Positions 18,390 through 25,801 of a stretch of DNA of 64,000 nt are shown one piece after another. The notes beneath the pieces are model-generated. The model was not told where the DNA came from and ran no database searches. It saw only the letters and a list, made by a program, of their open reading frames with translations. Where the stretch lies: positions 145,588 to 209,587 of the forward strand of contig NZ_WIBJ01000028.1 of the NCBI RefSeq assembly GCF_009495755.1. The letters are read 5' to 3'. A program made the position numbers and the translations under genes. Source of the stretch: Flavobacterium sp. LMO8 (GTDB taxonomy: Bacteria > Bacteroidota > Bacteroidia > Flavobacteriales > Flavobacteriaceae). Numbering within the stretch: position 1 is the stretch's first letter; each line of letters starts with the position of its first letter.

Positions 18390-18827
18390 ATGATAAGAAT
18401 TATTTCTATAATATTTCTCACAACTATAATAATTAGTTGTTCAAACACAGACGATAACAACTCCTCTAGTGGTTGTTTAAACCCTCCTAGCTGGCTATTA
18501 GGTTCATGGGTGCATTATTATAGCAATGGAATGGAAACTTATATTGACAGTAAAATAGTAATAACAAATAATGATGTTGTTTATTATGATTATCAAAGTG
18601 ATGGTAATTTGGCTAGCACGCCTTTAAGTGTAAAAGATTCATATTGTGCAAACAGTAGTTTATATATTGTAAATCAGGAATCTAATAATGAGTTTTATAT
18701 GTGGAATTATACTTTTGGCAGTACTATTGTGTATCATTATTTTTACAAATTGAGTAGTACTTCTTTTAGTTATGATAATTTTGCTTCTGGAGCAGACCCA
18801 GATGGCTATGTTTATGTTAAAGAATAG
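18390..18827 (+). CDS. Lipoprotein of unknown function
   Basis: The 145-residue protein has a type II signal peptide with lipobox IISC (Cys17) followed by a short Asp/Asn/Ser linker. The mature part begins with PPSWLLGSWVHYYSNG, is rich in Tyr and Trp, and has alternating strands that suggest a small beta-barrel like lipocalin-type domains. That fold guess comes only from the pattern. It lies between another small lipoprotein and a small membrane protein on the same strand, before a terminator at 19001, so the three likely form one cargo operon of the island. No function is recognised. Confidence 0.7.
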   Translation: MIRIISIIFLTTIIISCSNTDDNNSSSGCLNPPSWLLGSWVHYYSNGMETYIDSKIVITNNDVVYYDYQSDGNLASTPLSVKDSYCANSSLYIVNQESNNEFYMWNYTFGSTIVYHYFYKLSSTSFSYDNFASGADPDGYVYVKE

Positions 18828-18830
18828 ATT

Positions 18831-18998
18831 ATGAATTATTTTTTATATGTTTTTTTGCAAGCAAGTGTTTTGACTGATTTAAGAATGGAGGAAGAAGATT
18901 CAGAACCATTTGGATTTTTTGATTTAATAAAAATTGGATTTTTTATTTTTCTTCTAATTTTAATTGCTTCATTTTTTGATGATAAGAAAAAGAAATAA
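18831..18998 (+). CDS. Small single-helix membrane protein
   Basis: The 55-codon gene starts 3 nt after the lipoprotein stop. It encodes a hydrophobic start (MNYFLYVFLQASVL), an acidic stretch (RMEEEDSEPFG), one transmembrane helix (LIKIGFFIFLLILIASFF) and a basic tail DDKKKK. The close spacing and a terminator immediately after it support a real gene. Its function is unknown. Confidence 0.55.
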   Translation: MNYFLYVFLQASVLTDLRMEEEDSEPFGFFDLIKIGFFIFLLILIASFFDDKKKK

Positions 18999-19000
18999 AA

Positions 19001-19030
19001 AAACCCGCTTTAATTGGCGGGTTTGTTTTT
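19001..19030. terminator. Bidirectional terminator between the lipoprotein operon and the polymerase-like gene
   Basis: AAACCCGC (19001-19008) and GCGGGTTT (19017-19024) enclose an 8-nt loop, with an A-run before and T-rich sequence after. It sits between convergent genes. Confidence 0.85.
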
Positions 19031-20471
19031 AGCTAGCTTGCTTTATTTGTTTATAAGGATTAAGATATTCAATTGTTAAATTAGGTGCTATGCCAAACAA
19101 TTCAATAAATTTATTTTGCATAAAAGTTTTTAATTCTTCTGCATTACTAGAAGTGGTTAATAAACAATCATGTATTGTGTAAACAGGAACCTTTCCTTTA
19201 TACATTACGTCAAATTCTCTAGCAATATTATCAATCATAACTTTTGCTTCAAACTGAAAACATAAATGAGAAAGTTTTTTATGTCTTTCTTTTTTGCTGT
19301 ATATCATTGTTTCTGAATCTTTATATTGGTTGGCATTTTTATACTCATTAATAAATTTATGAATACTTGGATATAACTCTTTAAAAACAAGCTGTTCAAA
19401 ATGATATTTACTCGTTTTTGCAAATAGCATTGAAAGAAATCTTCTTTTAGCAAATTTTTTTAAATCTTTTAATTCTTTTAAATCTCCATCAAAATAATAC
19501 CCAAACATTTCTTTAAATGCAAATTGATAATATTTAATTACTTTATTAAATTCTATTCCTTTTGATTCATAAAAATCTTGATTCAATAACAGTTCACTAA
19601 ATTGCTCATACAACTTCCCATTAATTATTGACTCTCCAAAATCGTTAAGCTCAGTTTTTTCTATATCTCCCGTAACTTCATCCAACATATAAATGAATAG
19701 ATTAGAATTACTATAAGAAAAATTAGTTAGATAGGTTAGGTTGTTATCTAGATACATTCTCATAACTAAATATAGAATAAATGGGACTGCAGAGGAAATG
19801 TCAATTTCGGATAAATTTTCCTCTTCGTACTGCAAAAACTGTCTTGATTTTTTTGACAATCTTGTTAAATTAGAATGTACTCTTCCATCGGTACGAGATT
19901 TTAGAGTTAACTTAAATTCACCGTTCATAAAATTTACTAATTCTAGGGCGTTTTTAAGACCTTTTTTAGTTTCAAAAGAGTTTGTCATCTCAATTGCTTG
20001 AAACGGCTCATAAACCGATATTTTTTTGTTTTTGAAAAATTTCAACAGGAAATAATAGTGTTTCCTAACTTGCTCATTAATTTTATTTTTTACAAATATT
20101 GATTTGTATTTATTTATCAATTTGTAATCGCTAATTTCATATAACTCAAAACCGTTATTAAAAAAATAATCGGTTAATTTATATCCAAAAGTACTGCCTT
20201 TAGAATATCTGTATCCTTTAAGTATGTTTCCGTGACCTAAATAATTTTCTAATAAAAATTTAATGTATTTGTTATAATCGTACCCAATCATTGATTGCAA
20301 CATTTTTGAACTTAAACGTACTTCGTTTGAATTGTTCTTTTTATTGGAGAGTTTAATAACTAAATAGATAATTAAATAAGCTTTATCAAGGTTAAATTTA
20401 AAATCAGGTTGATATATATCTACAAGATTTTCAAGGTTCAGTTTTTTTGGTTTTAATATGTAATATTTCAT
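19029..20471 (-). CDS. Stand-alone protein resembling the polymerase core of family A DNA polymerases
   Basis: The 480-residue protein is unnamed but shows the ordered signatures of the family A palm and fingers. TDGRVHSNLTRL (194-205) with Arg210 resembles the T-x-GRxxS-x-xNLQ-x-IP motif of DNA polymerase I. SEIDISSAVPF (221-231) with Asp224 resembles motif A. KKFAKRRFLSMLFA (338-351) resembles the basic O-helix of motif B. YTIHDCLL (431-438) with His434-Asp435 resembles motif C (VHDE). No 3'-5' or 5'-3' exonuclease domain is visible. The first 190 residues are helical and basic and may bind DNA. It follows the excisionase-like gene on the same strand. Replication of the excised island is one role, and defence is another possibility. 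The assignment is inference from motifs. Confidence 0.6.
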   Translation of the reverse strand: MKYYILKPKKLNLENLVDIYQPDFKFNLDKAYLIIYLVIKLSNKKNNSNEVRLSSKMLQSMIGYDYNKYIKFLLENYLGHGNILKGYRYSKGSTFGYKLTDYFFNNGFELYEISDYKLINKYKSIFVKNKINEQVRKHYYFLLKFFKNKKISVYEPFQAIEMTNSFETKKGLKNALELVNFMNGEFKLTLKSRTDGRVHSNLTRLSKKSRQFLQYEEENLSEIDISSAVPFILYLVMRMYLDNNLTYLTNFSYSNSNLFIYMLDEVTGDIEKTELNDFGESIINGKLYEQFSELLLNQDFYESKGIEFNKVIKYYQFAFKEMFGYYFDGDLKELKDLKKFAKRRFLSMLFAKTSKYHFEQLVFKELYPSIHKFINEYKNANQYKDSETMIYSKKERHKKLSHLCFQFEAKVMIDNIAREFDVMYKGKVPVYTIHDCLLTTSSNAEELKTFMQNKFIELFGIAPNLTIEYLNPYKQIKQAS

Positions 20472-20574
20472 TTTTTTAATTTTTGAAAATAGTTATCCTA
20501 GCGAGGGTTTCACAACGCTTGAATATTGGTTAATAATTTAATTGAAATTGCGCCTGAAAATGGCTAGAAAGAGT

Positions 20575-20874
20575 TTATGCGACTGAGTTAAGTTTGCAAA
20601 TCACTTCGCTTTTAAGATAATAAACCCGATTGCCTATTTTCTTGTTTTCTAATTTTTTATCTCTATTCCATAGAAATAAAGTAGTCTCCGAAACACTTAG
20701 AAGTTCAGCGGTTTCTTTCCTTGTTAATAAATCTGATTTACTTTCAGATTCTTTTGGATTCAATCTGATTGCATCATTAATCTTACTCATTTCTTCTTTT
20801 ACTGCTTCTTGAATAAGTTGTTTTAAATCATTTTTACTGATTTGAATTAAAATATTTGGATTTGCTTCTGTCAT
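20575..20874 (-). CDS. Excisionase-like helix-turn-helix protein (HTH_17 type)
   Basis: The 99-residue protein has an N-terminal helical part (about 10-40) followed by a MerR/excisionase-type winged helix at about 48-95: LLTRKETAELLSVSETTLFLW, then KLENKKIGNRVYYLKSEV split over the wing. Proteins of this kind usually sit near integrases in Bacteroidota elements and direct excision or start replication genes. Here it precedes the polymerase-like gene by about 100 nt on the same strand. It is preceded by an unusual leader with a promoter, a short ORF and a terminator (20984-21237), so its expression may be attenuated. Confidence 0.8.
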   Translation of the reverse strand: MTEANPNILIQISKNDLKQLIQEAVKEEMSKINDAIRLNPKESESKSDLLTRKETAELLSVSETTLFLWNRDKKLENKKIGNRVYYLKSEVICKLNSVA

Positions 20875-20983
20875 ATATAATGTTAGGTTTTATTAATATT
20901 GTTTTGTTGTGTAATTTTGACTTAAGTCAAGTTATTTTAAAAACAATAATTCACACCATTCAAGTACAAATGAATTAAAATAA

Positions 20984-21010
20984 AAAAACAAACCTTTCAA
21001 GTTTGTTTTT
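20984..21010 (-). terminator. Intrinsic terminator, possible attenuator of the excisionase-like gene
   Basis: Read on the minus strand, AAAAACAAAC pairs with GTTTGTTTTT around a 7-nt loop, followed by a T-rich tract. It lies about 110 nt before the excisionase-like start and about 190 nt after the upstream promoter start. Confidence 0.7.
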
Positions 21011-21049
21011 AAAATAGTAAGATTTGAGAATAAACTGTTATTTATTCTT

Positions 21050-21109
21050 TTACGGAGAAAGTAATTTTTCATAGTATTTAAGATTTATTTGACTAAATGT
21101 CCGCATCAT
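21050..21109 (-). CDS. Possible 19-residue leader peptide
   Basis: ATG-ATG at 21109-21104 opens a frame MMRTFSQINLKYYEKLLSP ending at TAA (21052-21050). It is preceded 4 nt upstream by AAAAGGTGG (complement of 21114-21122), close to a Shine-Dalgarno sequence. Such sequences are uncommon in Bacteroidota. The frame lies between a promoter and a terminator, as leader peptides do. Whether it is translated is unknown. Confidence 0.4.
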   Translation of the reverse strand: MMRTFSQINLKYYEKLLSP

Positions 21110-21206
21110 TGAACCACCTTTTAAATCCCAAGATAAACAGGTTGGTGAGTGTTGTTAACACTACTCTAACTGATATAATCAGTTTTTAGATACTGTATTT
21201 ATTTTG

Positions 21207-21237
21207 CAAATATAGTAAAAATAATCGAATTACACAA
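21207..21237 (-). promoter_or_regulatory. Promoter of the leader RNA / excisionase-like gene
   Basis: On the minus strand, TTG (complement of 21235-21237) and TATATTTG (complement of 21207-21214) are spaced by 20 bp, an exact consensus. Transcription would start near 21200 and run left. Confidence 0.7.
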
Positions 21238-21371
21238 CATTTTAACTGTTAATCTGTCAATTATTTAATAAATACTTGTATTTGTTTGGTTTGTAATAGC
21301 TAGATAATTAAGTATTTTCACATCTCAACAACTATTTATTTTCTTTAATTCTACTATTTATACTTAATAAA

Positions 21372-24300
21372 TTAAGCTACACTATTAAAATTCCCATACT
21401 GCGTTTTAAAGAAATCAAATAAAAGCTCTGTTTTAACTGCTATATCTCCATCTTCATAAGTTGGATATGGTAACAGCTCAAATAGATAATTATTAATCGA
21501 CTTTTTTACAGCCGAAGAAGTCTGAGTTTTTGAAGCCCATTGGGTTACTTTAAATTCATTTTCCTTTAAACTATTTAATAATTTAATTGCTGTTTCTCTT
21601 AATTGCACTTTTTCTTTATCTGTTACTTTCTTCCCTGAATTTAATAAATCAAAAACTGCTAATTCATCTTCTGTAAGTTCTTCTTTTTTAGCTCTTTTTT
21701 CTTCTTCAGTAAGTTCTCCAAATAGTTTAATAAGTTTGTCAAATAGCTCTTTTACTGAGGCATATTCTTTACCTAAATTATATTGTTCTATAATTTCTTG
21801 ATACTTTTCGTAAAAATCAACTCGCAACGGATTTTGTGCCAATAGTTTTTCTAATTTTTTATTGATGCGGTCTTTTAATTCCTGAACCATGATATTTTTT
21901 CTTGTTTCAGGTTTTAAAAACTCTTCTTGTATTTTTTGAAAATCCAAACCGCTTAAATCAATCTTTGTTCCATAGCTCTCTGACTTTTCCATTAAAATAT
22001 CAAGAGTGTTTATAGACTCATTTACTACATTTTGAATTTTAGCAATCAATGGTGTTATATCTGCCTCATCTATATTTTTGGTCATCATAGAATAGACTGC
22101 ATTAATAGCGTCTCTTTTATCTCTGAAAGAATAAATAGATTCATCAGGCATTAATGCTTTGTATTTTTTAAATACTTCTCTAGCCAATACCCCAAATTTA
22201 TTTCTTGTTTCATCACTTATACAAATAGCATCGTAAGCATCCTGAATGTATTTAATTCGATATAAATTATCTTCAGCATCAATAATTAATTTTAAATCAA
22301 ACTTACATTCATCTTTTAAGAATAATTCTGTAGCTGTTATAGTTTCGTCTAACTCCGCTACTAAATCTTCTAATGGTTTTATTGGTGTTTCAGGCTCTCC
22401 AGGTTTTGGTTCACCTTTTCCTCCGCTACTGCCATATACTGCTAAAGCTTCTAATAAAGCTTTGTAGGTTTCTATATAATCTACAATTAAACCGTTGTTT
22501 TTACCTTCGTGGACTCTATTTGCTCTTGCAATGGTTTGCATTAAAGTGTGGGATTTTAAAGGCTTATCAATATACAAAGTAGATAAACTTTTTACATCAA
22601 AACCTGTAATCCACATGGCGCAAACTATAGCTAAACGAAACGGATTTTCTTCTTCTTTAAATTCCTTTTCAAGGTCTCGAGTATTCATTTTTAGGCGGTG
22701 TGGTTCTATATCTAAACCCCAACCTCTAAATTTATCTATTTCGTTTTGTTCACCACTTACTACAACTGAAATTTCAGTTTCTTTTGTCCATTTTAACTGA
22801 TTTTGAGCAACTATTTGCTCTTGCAGTTCTGTTATATTGTTTATCTCTTTTTCTTTCTCTAAAACGTAATTATTCCATTCTTCCGTAATGTAATTATACA
22901 TTTTAACAGCAGTAACTTTATCTAAAGCCACAAATAATGCTTTTCCTTTATAACCTCTGTTATTGAAGTGATAAACAACATCTTTTGCAATAGCTCTTAA
23001 TCGTTTTTCAGCCGTTAAAATTGGATATTCTCTTTGAAATAATCTTTGCAATTTATCTCTTTGATCATCATCTAATTCTTCTTGCTCAATTGCCTCTCTA
23101 ATTTGATCATTAATTTGTGGATTATCTAAACGAAGTTTTTCTCCTCTGTTTTCATAATATAATGGAACAGTAGCTCCGTCTTCTACTGATCGTTTAAAGT
23201 CGTAAGTAGAAACATAATCTCCAAAAATTCTTTTTGTTAATTCATCATCTTTGAAAAGTGGCGTTCCTGTAAATCCAATGAAGGAAGCGTTTGGTAATGC
23301 TTGACGTAAATTCATTGCCAATGAACCGCCTTGTGTTCTATGAGCTTCATCACTAATTACAATAATGTTATCACGTTCTGTAATTACTTCATCAAAATTA
23401 AATTTATGGATCAATGAAAATATATAACGTTGATCTGCTTTTAAAAGTTCTTTCAAATTATCTCCACTAGTAGCTTTTACATTGGCATTTGTGACCGCTC
23501 CAACTCCTGAGAATGTAGCATATATTTGATTGTCTAATTCGGTTCTATCGGTAATTAAAAGGAAGGTATAACCACCGCCCAATTCTCTTAATATCTTTTG
23601 ACATAAAAAAACCATAGAGTAACTTTTTCCTGAGCCTTGTGTGTGCCAAAATACACCTAGCTTTTGCGCCTCTTCTTTAGTTAACAATCCTTTTTTGTAG
23701 TCTTCCTGTTGTTTTTTAAAATGTTGAACTGCTTTGTTTACACCAATAAATTGATGGTTACGAGCCACTAACTTTACTATTGAACCTATTGAATTATCAA
23801 ATAAAATAAAGTTTTCAAAAAGGTCTATAAATCTTGATTTTTCGCAAACTCCTTTTAGGATAGTATCCAAACTAATAATTCCTTCCTCATTTTCTTCAAT
23901 TCTTTTCCATTCGTGAAAATGTTCAAATTTTGAAGTAATTGCTCCAATAGTACTTTCAAAACCGTTACTTAAAATAATAACAGCATTAGTATGAAACATT
24001 TTAGGAATTACATCTTTATAGTCTTTTAAGTTGGTTTCAAAAGCTACTTTTAATTTTCTGTGGTGTGCTTTTAATTCTATGAATAACAACGGAATTCCAT
24101 TAACAAAACCTACAATATCAGGTCTTCTTCTTCTTTTAGATTTTCCTTCTACCCATAATTGTTGAACAGCAATAAAATTGTTGTTTTGTGGGTTTTCAAA
24201 ATCAAAAACTTTTATTTTTTTGTTTCGGATAATTTCTCCTTTGTCGTTTTTAAAAGTGACAGGGATTCCTTGTTTTAAAAAATTATATTTTTCATGGTTT

Positions 24301-24572
24301 TGTTCGGCAATAGCCTTAGTAACATCATCTTCATTAATGAGTTCAAAAGCTAAATCATAAGCTTGTTGTGGCAAGTTTGGATTTAGTTTTTTTATGGCTT
24401 CAAAAAACCGTGCTTTTAATAAAACATCAGATTCTGACTCTCTACCTAAAGTGCCATTTACACCAAAGGTTTCGCCTTTAAAAACATTAGCAACTTCCCA
24501 CTGTAATTGATTTTTAAAAATATCAATACAAGTTTGCTCTATTAATTGGTCTTCTGAATAATTGTTACCCAT
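21372..24572 (-). CDS. hsdR: Type I restriction endonuclease subunit R
   Basis: HsdR is the motor and nuclease subunit of a type I restriction enzyme. It translocates DNA and cuts unmodified invaders. The 1,066-residue protein has the N-terminal PD-(D/E)xK nuclease: Asp152 in RRRPDIVGF and Glu166-Lys168 in FIELKAH. The SF2 helicase follows with Walker A QGSGKSYS (312-319) and the DEAH box (408-411). Later helicase motifs include GFTGTPL and QTIARANRV. The C-terminal part is helical and charged and should bind the methyltransferase. The start lies 2 nt after the Fic gene, so it belongs to the XRE-Fic-hsdR unit and not directly to the hsdMS message. No truncation is seen. Confidence 0.96.
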   Translation of the reverse strand: MGNNYSEDQLIEQTCIDIFKNQLQWEVANVFKGETFGVNGTLGRESESDVLLKARFFEAIKKLNPNLPQQAYDLAFELINEDDVTKAIAEQNHEKYNFLKQGIPVTFKNDKGEIIRNKKIKVFDFENPQNNNFIAVQQLWVEGKSKRRRRPDIVGFVNGIPLLFIELKAHHRKLKVAFETNLKDYKDVIPKMFHTNAVIILSNGFESTIGAITSKFEHFHEWKRIEENEEGIISLDTILKGVCEKSRFIDLFENFILFDNSIGSIVKLVARNHQFIGVNKAVQHFKKQQEDYKKGLLTKEEAQKLGVFWHTQGSGKSYSMVFLCQKILRELGGGYTFLLITDRTELDNQIYATFSGVGAVTNANVKATSGDNLKELLKADQRYIFSLIHKFNFDEVITERDNIIVISDEAHRTQGGSLAMNLRQALPNASFIGFTGTPLFKDDELTKRIFGDYVSTYDFKRSVEDGATVPLYYENRGEKLRLDNPQINDQIREAIEQEELDDDQRDKLQRLFQREYPILTAEKRLRAIAKDVVYHFNNRGYKGKALFVALDKVTAVKMYNYITEEWNNYVLEKEKEINNITELQEQIVAQNQLKWTKETEISVVVSGEQNEIDKFRGWGLDIEPHRLKMNTRDLEKEFKEEENPFRLAIVCAMWITGFDVKSLSTLYIDKPLKSHTLMQTIARANRVHEGKNNGLIVDYIETYKALLEALAVYGSSGGKGEPKPGEPETPIKPLEDLVAELDETITATELFLKDECKFDLKLIIDAEDNLYRIKYIQDAYDAICISDETRNKFGVLAREVFKKYKALMPDESIYSFRDKRDAINAVYSMMTKNIDEADITPLIAKIQNVVNESINTLDILMEKSESYGTKIDLSGLDFQKIQEEFLKPETRKNIMVQELKDRINKKLEKLLAQNPLRVDFYEKYQEIIEQYNLGKEYASVKELFDKLIKLFGELTEEEKRAKKEELTEDELAVFDLLNSGKKVTDKEKVQLRETAIKLLNSLKENEFKVTQWASKTQTSSAVKKSINNYLFELLPYPTYEDGDIAVKTELLFDFFKTQYGNFNSVA

Positions 24573-24574
24573 AG

Positions 24575-25171
24575 TTATGATTTTGCAAAGTCTATCAATG
24601 GTTGATAGTTTTGATTGTCGGCTTCTCTTAATGCTTTAATATAGTTTTCTCTTGTTTCGTTTGCCTTTATTAAGTTCCCTTTTCCCCAAGAAAAATAATT
24701 ATCGTCGTATAATTTGCTCATAATTAAATCGGCTATTAAACGAGAATGTCTTCCGTTTCCGTTTGGAAAACAATGTATACTTACTATTCTATGTTTAAAC
24801 CGAATAGCTATTTCTTCTTTTGAATAGGTGTTGTTTTGAAACCAAAACAAAGCGTCGTCTAGTAGTTGTTTTAATTCCATTCCTATACGATAGCTTTTTA
24901 TACCAATATTCTTTTCCGAATTTCTAAAATTTCCTGCCCATTTCCAAACATCGTTATACATTTTCTTATGTAAATCTCGTACAAACTTTTCGGTAAACAA
25001 TTGTTCGGGTTTTAATTTTAAACGAAAAGTCCATTCAATTGCTTTTTCAATATTAAGTTGCTCAAATTCGTCTAACTCGCCACGAGTAGTAATAGAAGGT
25101 ATTTTTAGTCCTTCCATTTCCTCCTCACTTAATGCGGTTTGCCCATCTATGTACTCTATTTTTAATCCCAT
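24575..25171 (-). CDS. Fic-domain protein, mobile mystery protein B family
   Basis: Fic proteins usually transfer AMP or another nucleotide part to target proteins. The 198-residue protein matches the family called mobile mystery protein B by its length, the EWTFRLKLKPEQLFTEKFVR segment, YNDVWKWAGNFRNSEKNIGI, and the active-site loop HCFPNGNGRHSR (133-144). His133 and Arg144 of the Fic motif are intact. The usual Asp/Glu before GNGR is Asn137, which in this family may be normal but would affect Mg2+ binding. No inhibitory S/T-x-x-x-E/G-N helix is obvious. Its ATG overlaps the XRE gene by 10 nt, and hsdR starts 2 nt after its stop. The target is unknown. Confidence 0.85.
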   Translation of the reverse strand: MGLKIEYIDGQTALSEEEMEGLKIPSITTRGELDEFEQLNIEKAIEWTFRLKLKPEQLFTEKFVRDLHKKMYNDVWKWAGNFRNSEKNIGIKSYRIGMELKQLLDDALFWFQNNTYSKEEIAIRFKHRIVSIHCFPNGNGRHSRLIADLIMSKLYDDNYFSWGKGNLIKANETRENYIKALREADNQNYQPLIDFAKS

Positions 25172-25626
25172 AAATACTTAGGCATTTCGTGTTTTATTTC
25201 TGCTGTTTTTTGAGCAATAGCTTTTTGTATGCGTTCGTTAGAATTTTGCTGGTCTTCTAAAGTCATTGTAGTATTTGTACGCATAACAATTTCAACTGCT
25301 AACTCCTTTGCTCGTTTTTCAATCATTTGTTCTAACGATTCGTGTTTTGAAACAAAACCATACACCAACTGCATATCTAAAGCATTAGCCACTTCTCTTA
25401 ATGAATTAATAGAAATAGTACCATTTACTTCTCGTTCTTCTATTTGCTTGATGTTTTGAGCCGAAAAATTCATGCGGTTTCCTAATTGACGTAACGACAT
25501 TTTTAAAGCAATACGCACCATATTTACCCAACCTTTTGGTGGCGGCACGACCGCTTGTAATGGCTTTAGTGTAGCTATTTTTTTGTTGGTTTGCTCTAAA
25601 AGCAATTGTTGTTTTGTGTTTTTCAT
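25162..25626 (-). CDS. XRE-type regulator, mobile mystery protein A family
   Basis: The 154-residue protein starts at the ATG complementary to 25624-25626. Residues 28-34 (PPPKGWV) are followed by an XRE helix-turn-helix (about 36-86: MVRIALKMSLRQLGNRMNF, then SAQNIKQIEEREVNGTISI) and the LDMQLVYGFV strand that marks this family. The C-terminal 60 residues are helical and charged. The family is known for pairing with the Fic protein that follows here with a 10-nt overlap. It is the first gene after a consensus promoter at 25653-25683 that contains a palindrome. Self-regulation, and control of hsdR, is therefore a plausible but untested role. Confidence 0.85.
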   Translation of the reverse strand: MKNTKQQLLLEQTNKKIATLKPLQAVVPPPKGWVNMVRIALKMSLRQLGNRMNFSAQNIKQIEEREVNGTISINSLREVANALDMQLVYGFVSKHESLEQMIEKRAKELAVEIVMRTNTTMTLEDQQNSNERIQKAIAQKTAEIKHEMPKYLWD

Positions 25627-25633
25627 CAATCTT

Positions 25634-25698
25634 TAGCTTTAAAATAATAACACAAATTTAAAGTTATAACTTGAATTAAGCAAATTATTTTTAAGCTA
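25634..25698 (-). promoter_or_regulatory. Promoter and possible operator of the XRE-Fic-hsdR unit
   Basis: On the minus strand, TTG (complement of 25681-25683) and TAAATTTG (complement of 25653-25660) are spaced by 20 bp, an exact consensus. The spacer contains the perfect 12-bp palindrome AAGTTATAACTT (25661-25672). A 12-bp imperfect inverted repeat, one mismatch, flanks the promoter: TAGCTTTAAAAT (25634-25645) and ATTTTTAAGCTA (25687-25698). A repressor bound to the palindrome would block RNA polymerase. Confidence 0.6.
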
Positions 25699-25801
25699 TA
25701 GGTTTAAATAATAAAATTATTTTCAATTTTTAGCTTGATTTTTTATTAATAAAGTTTTATAATCTTATCATCATATCTTCAATTGCTTTTCCGCTTTCTT
25801 T

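Larger units (their letters stand above)
20984..21200 (-). ncRNA. Candidate structured leader RNA or small RNA
   Basis: A transcript from the promoter at 21207-21237 to the terminator at 20984 would be about 215 nt. It contains perfect hairpins at 21168-21184 (AACTGAT-ATA-ATCAGTT), 21148-21162 (AGTGTT-GTT-AACACT) and 21027-21048 (AGAATAAA-CTGTTA-TTTATTCT). It also holds a 19-codon ORF. No known RNA family is recognised. It could be an attenuating leader for the excisionase-like gene or an independent small RNA. Confidence 0.5.
20875..21371. other. Intergenic region between the excisionase-like gene and hsdR
   Basis: These 497 bp contain a minus-strand promoter, three hairpins, a 19-codon ORF and an intrinsic terminator, each listed separately. 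The part between 21238 and 21371 shows nothing I can name. Confidence 0.6.

Noticed and set aside
20984..21184. CRISPR-like repeats near 21 kb
   Set aside because: The hairpins differ in sequence and are not regularly spaced. No cas gene is present, and no CRISPR array is visible anywhere in the window.
24575..25626. Classical Fic/Doc toxin-antitoxin pair
   Set aside because: The upstream protein is an XRE regulator without the inhibitory Fic-antitoxin helix, and the pair matches the mobile mystery families better. An addiction role is not excluded.
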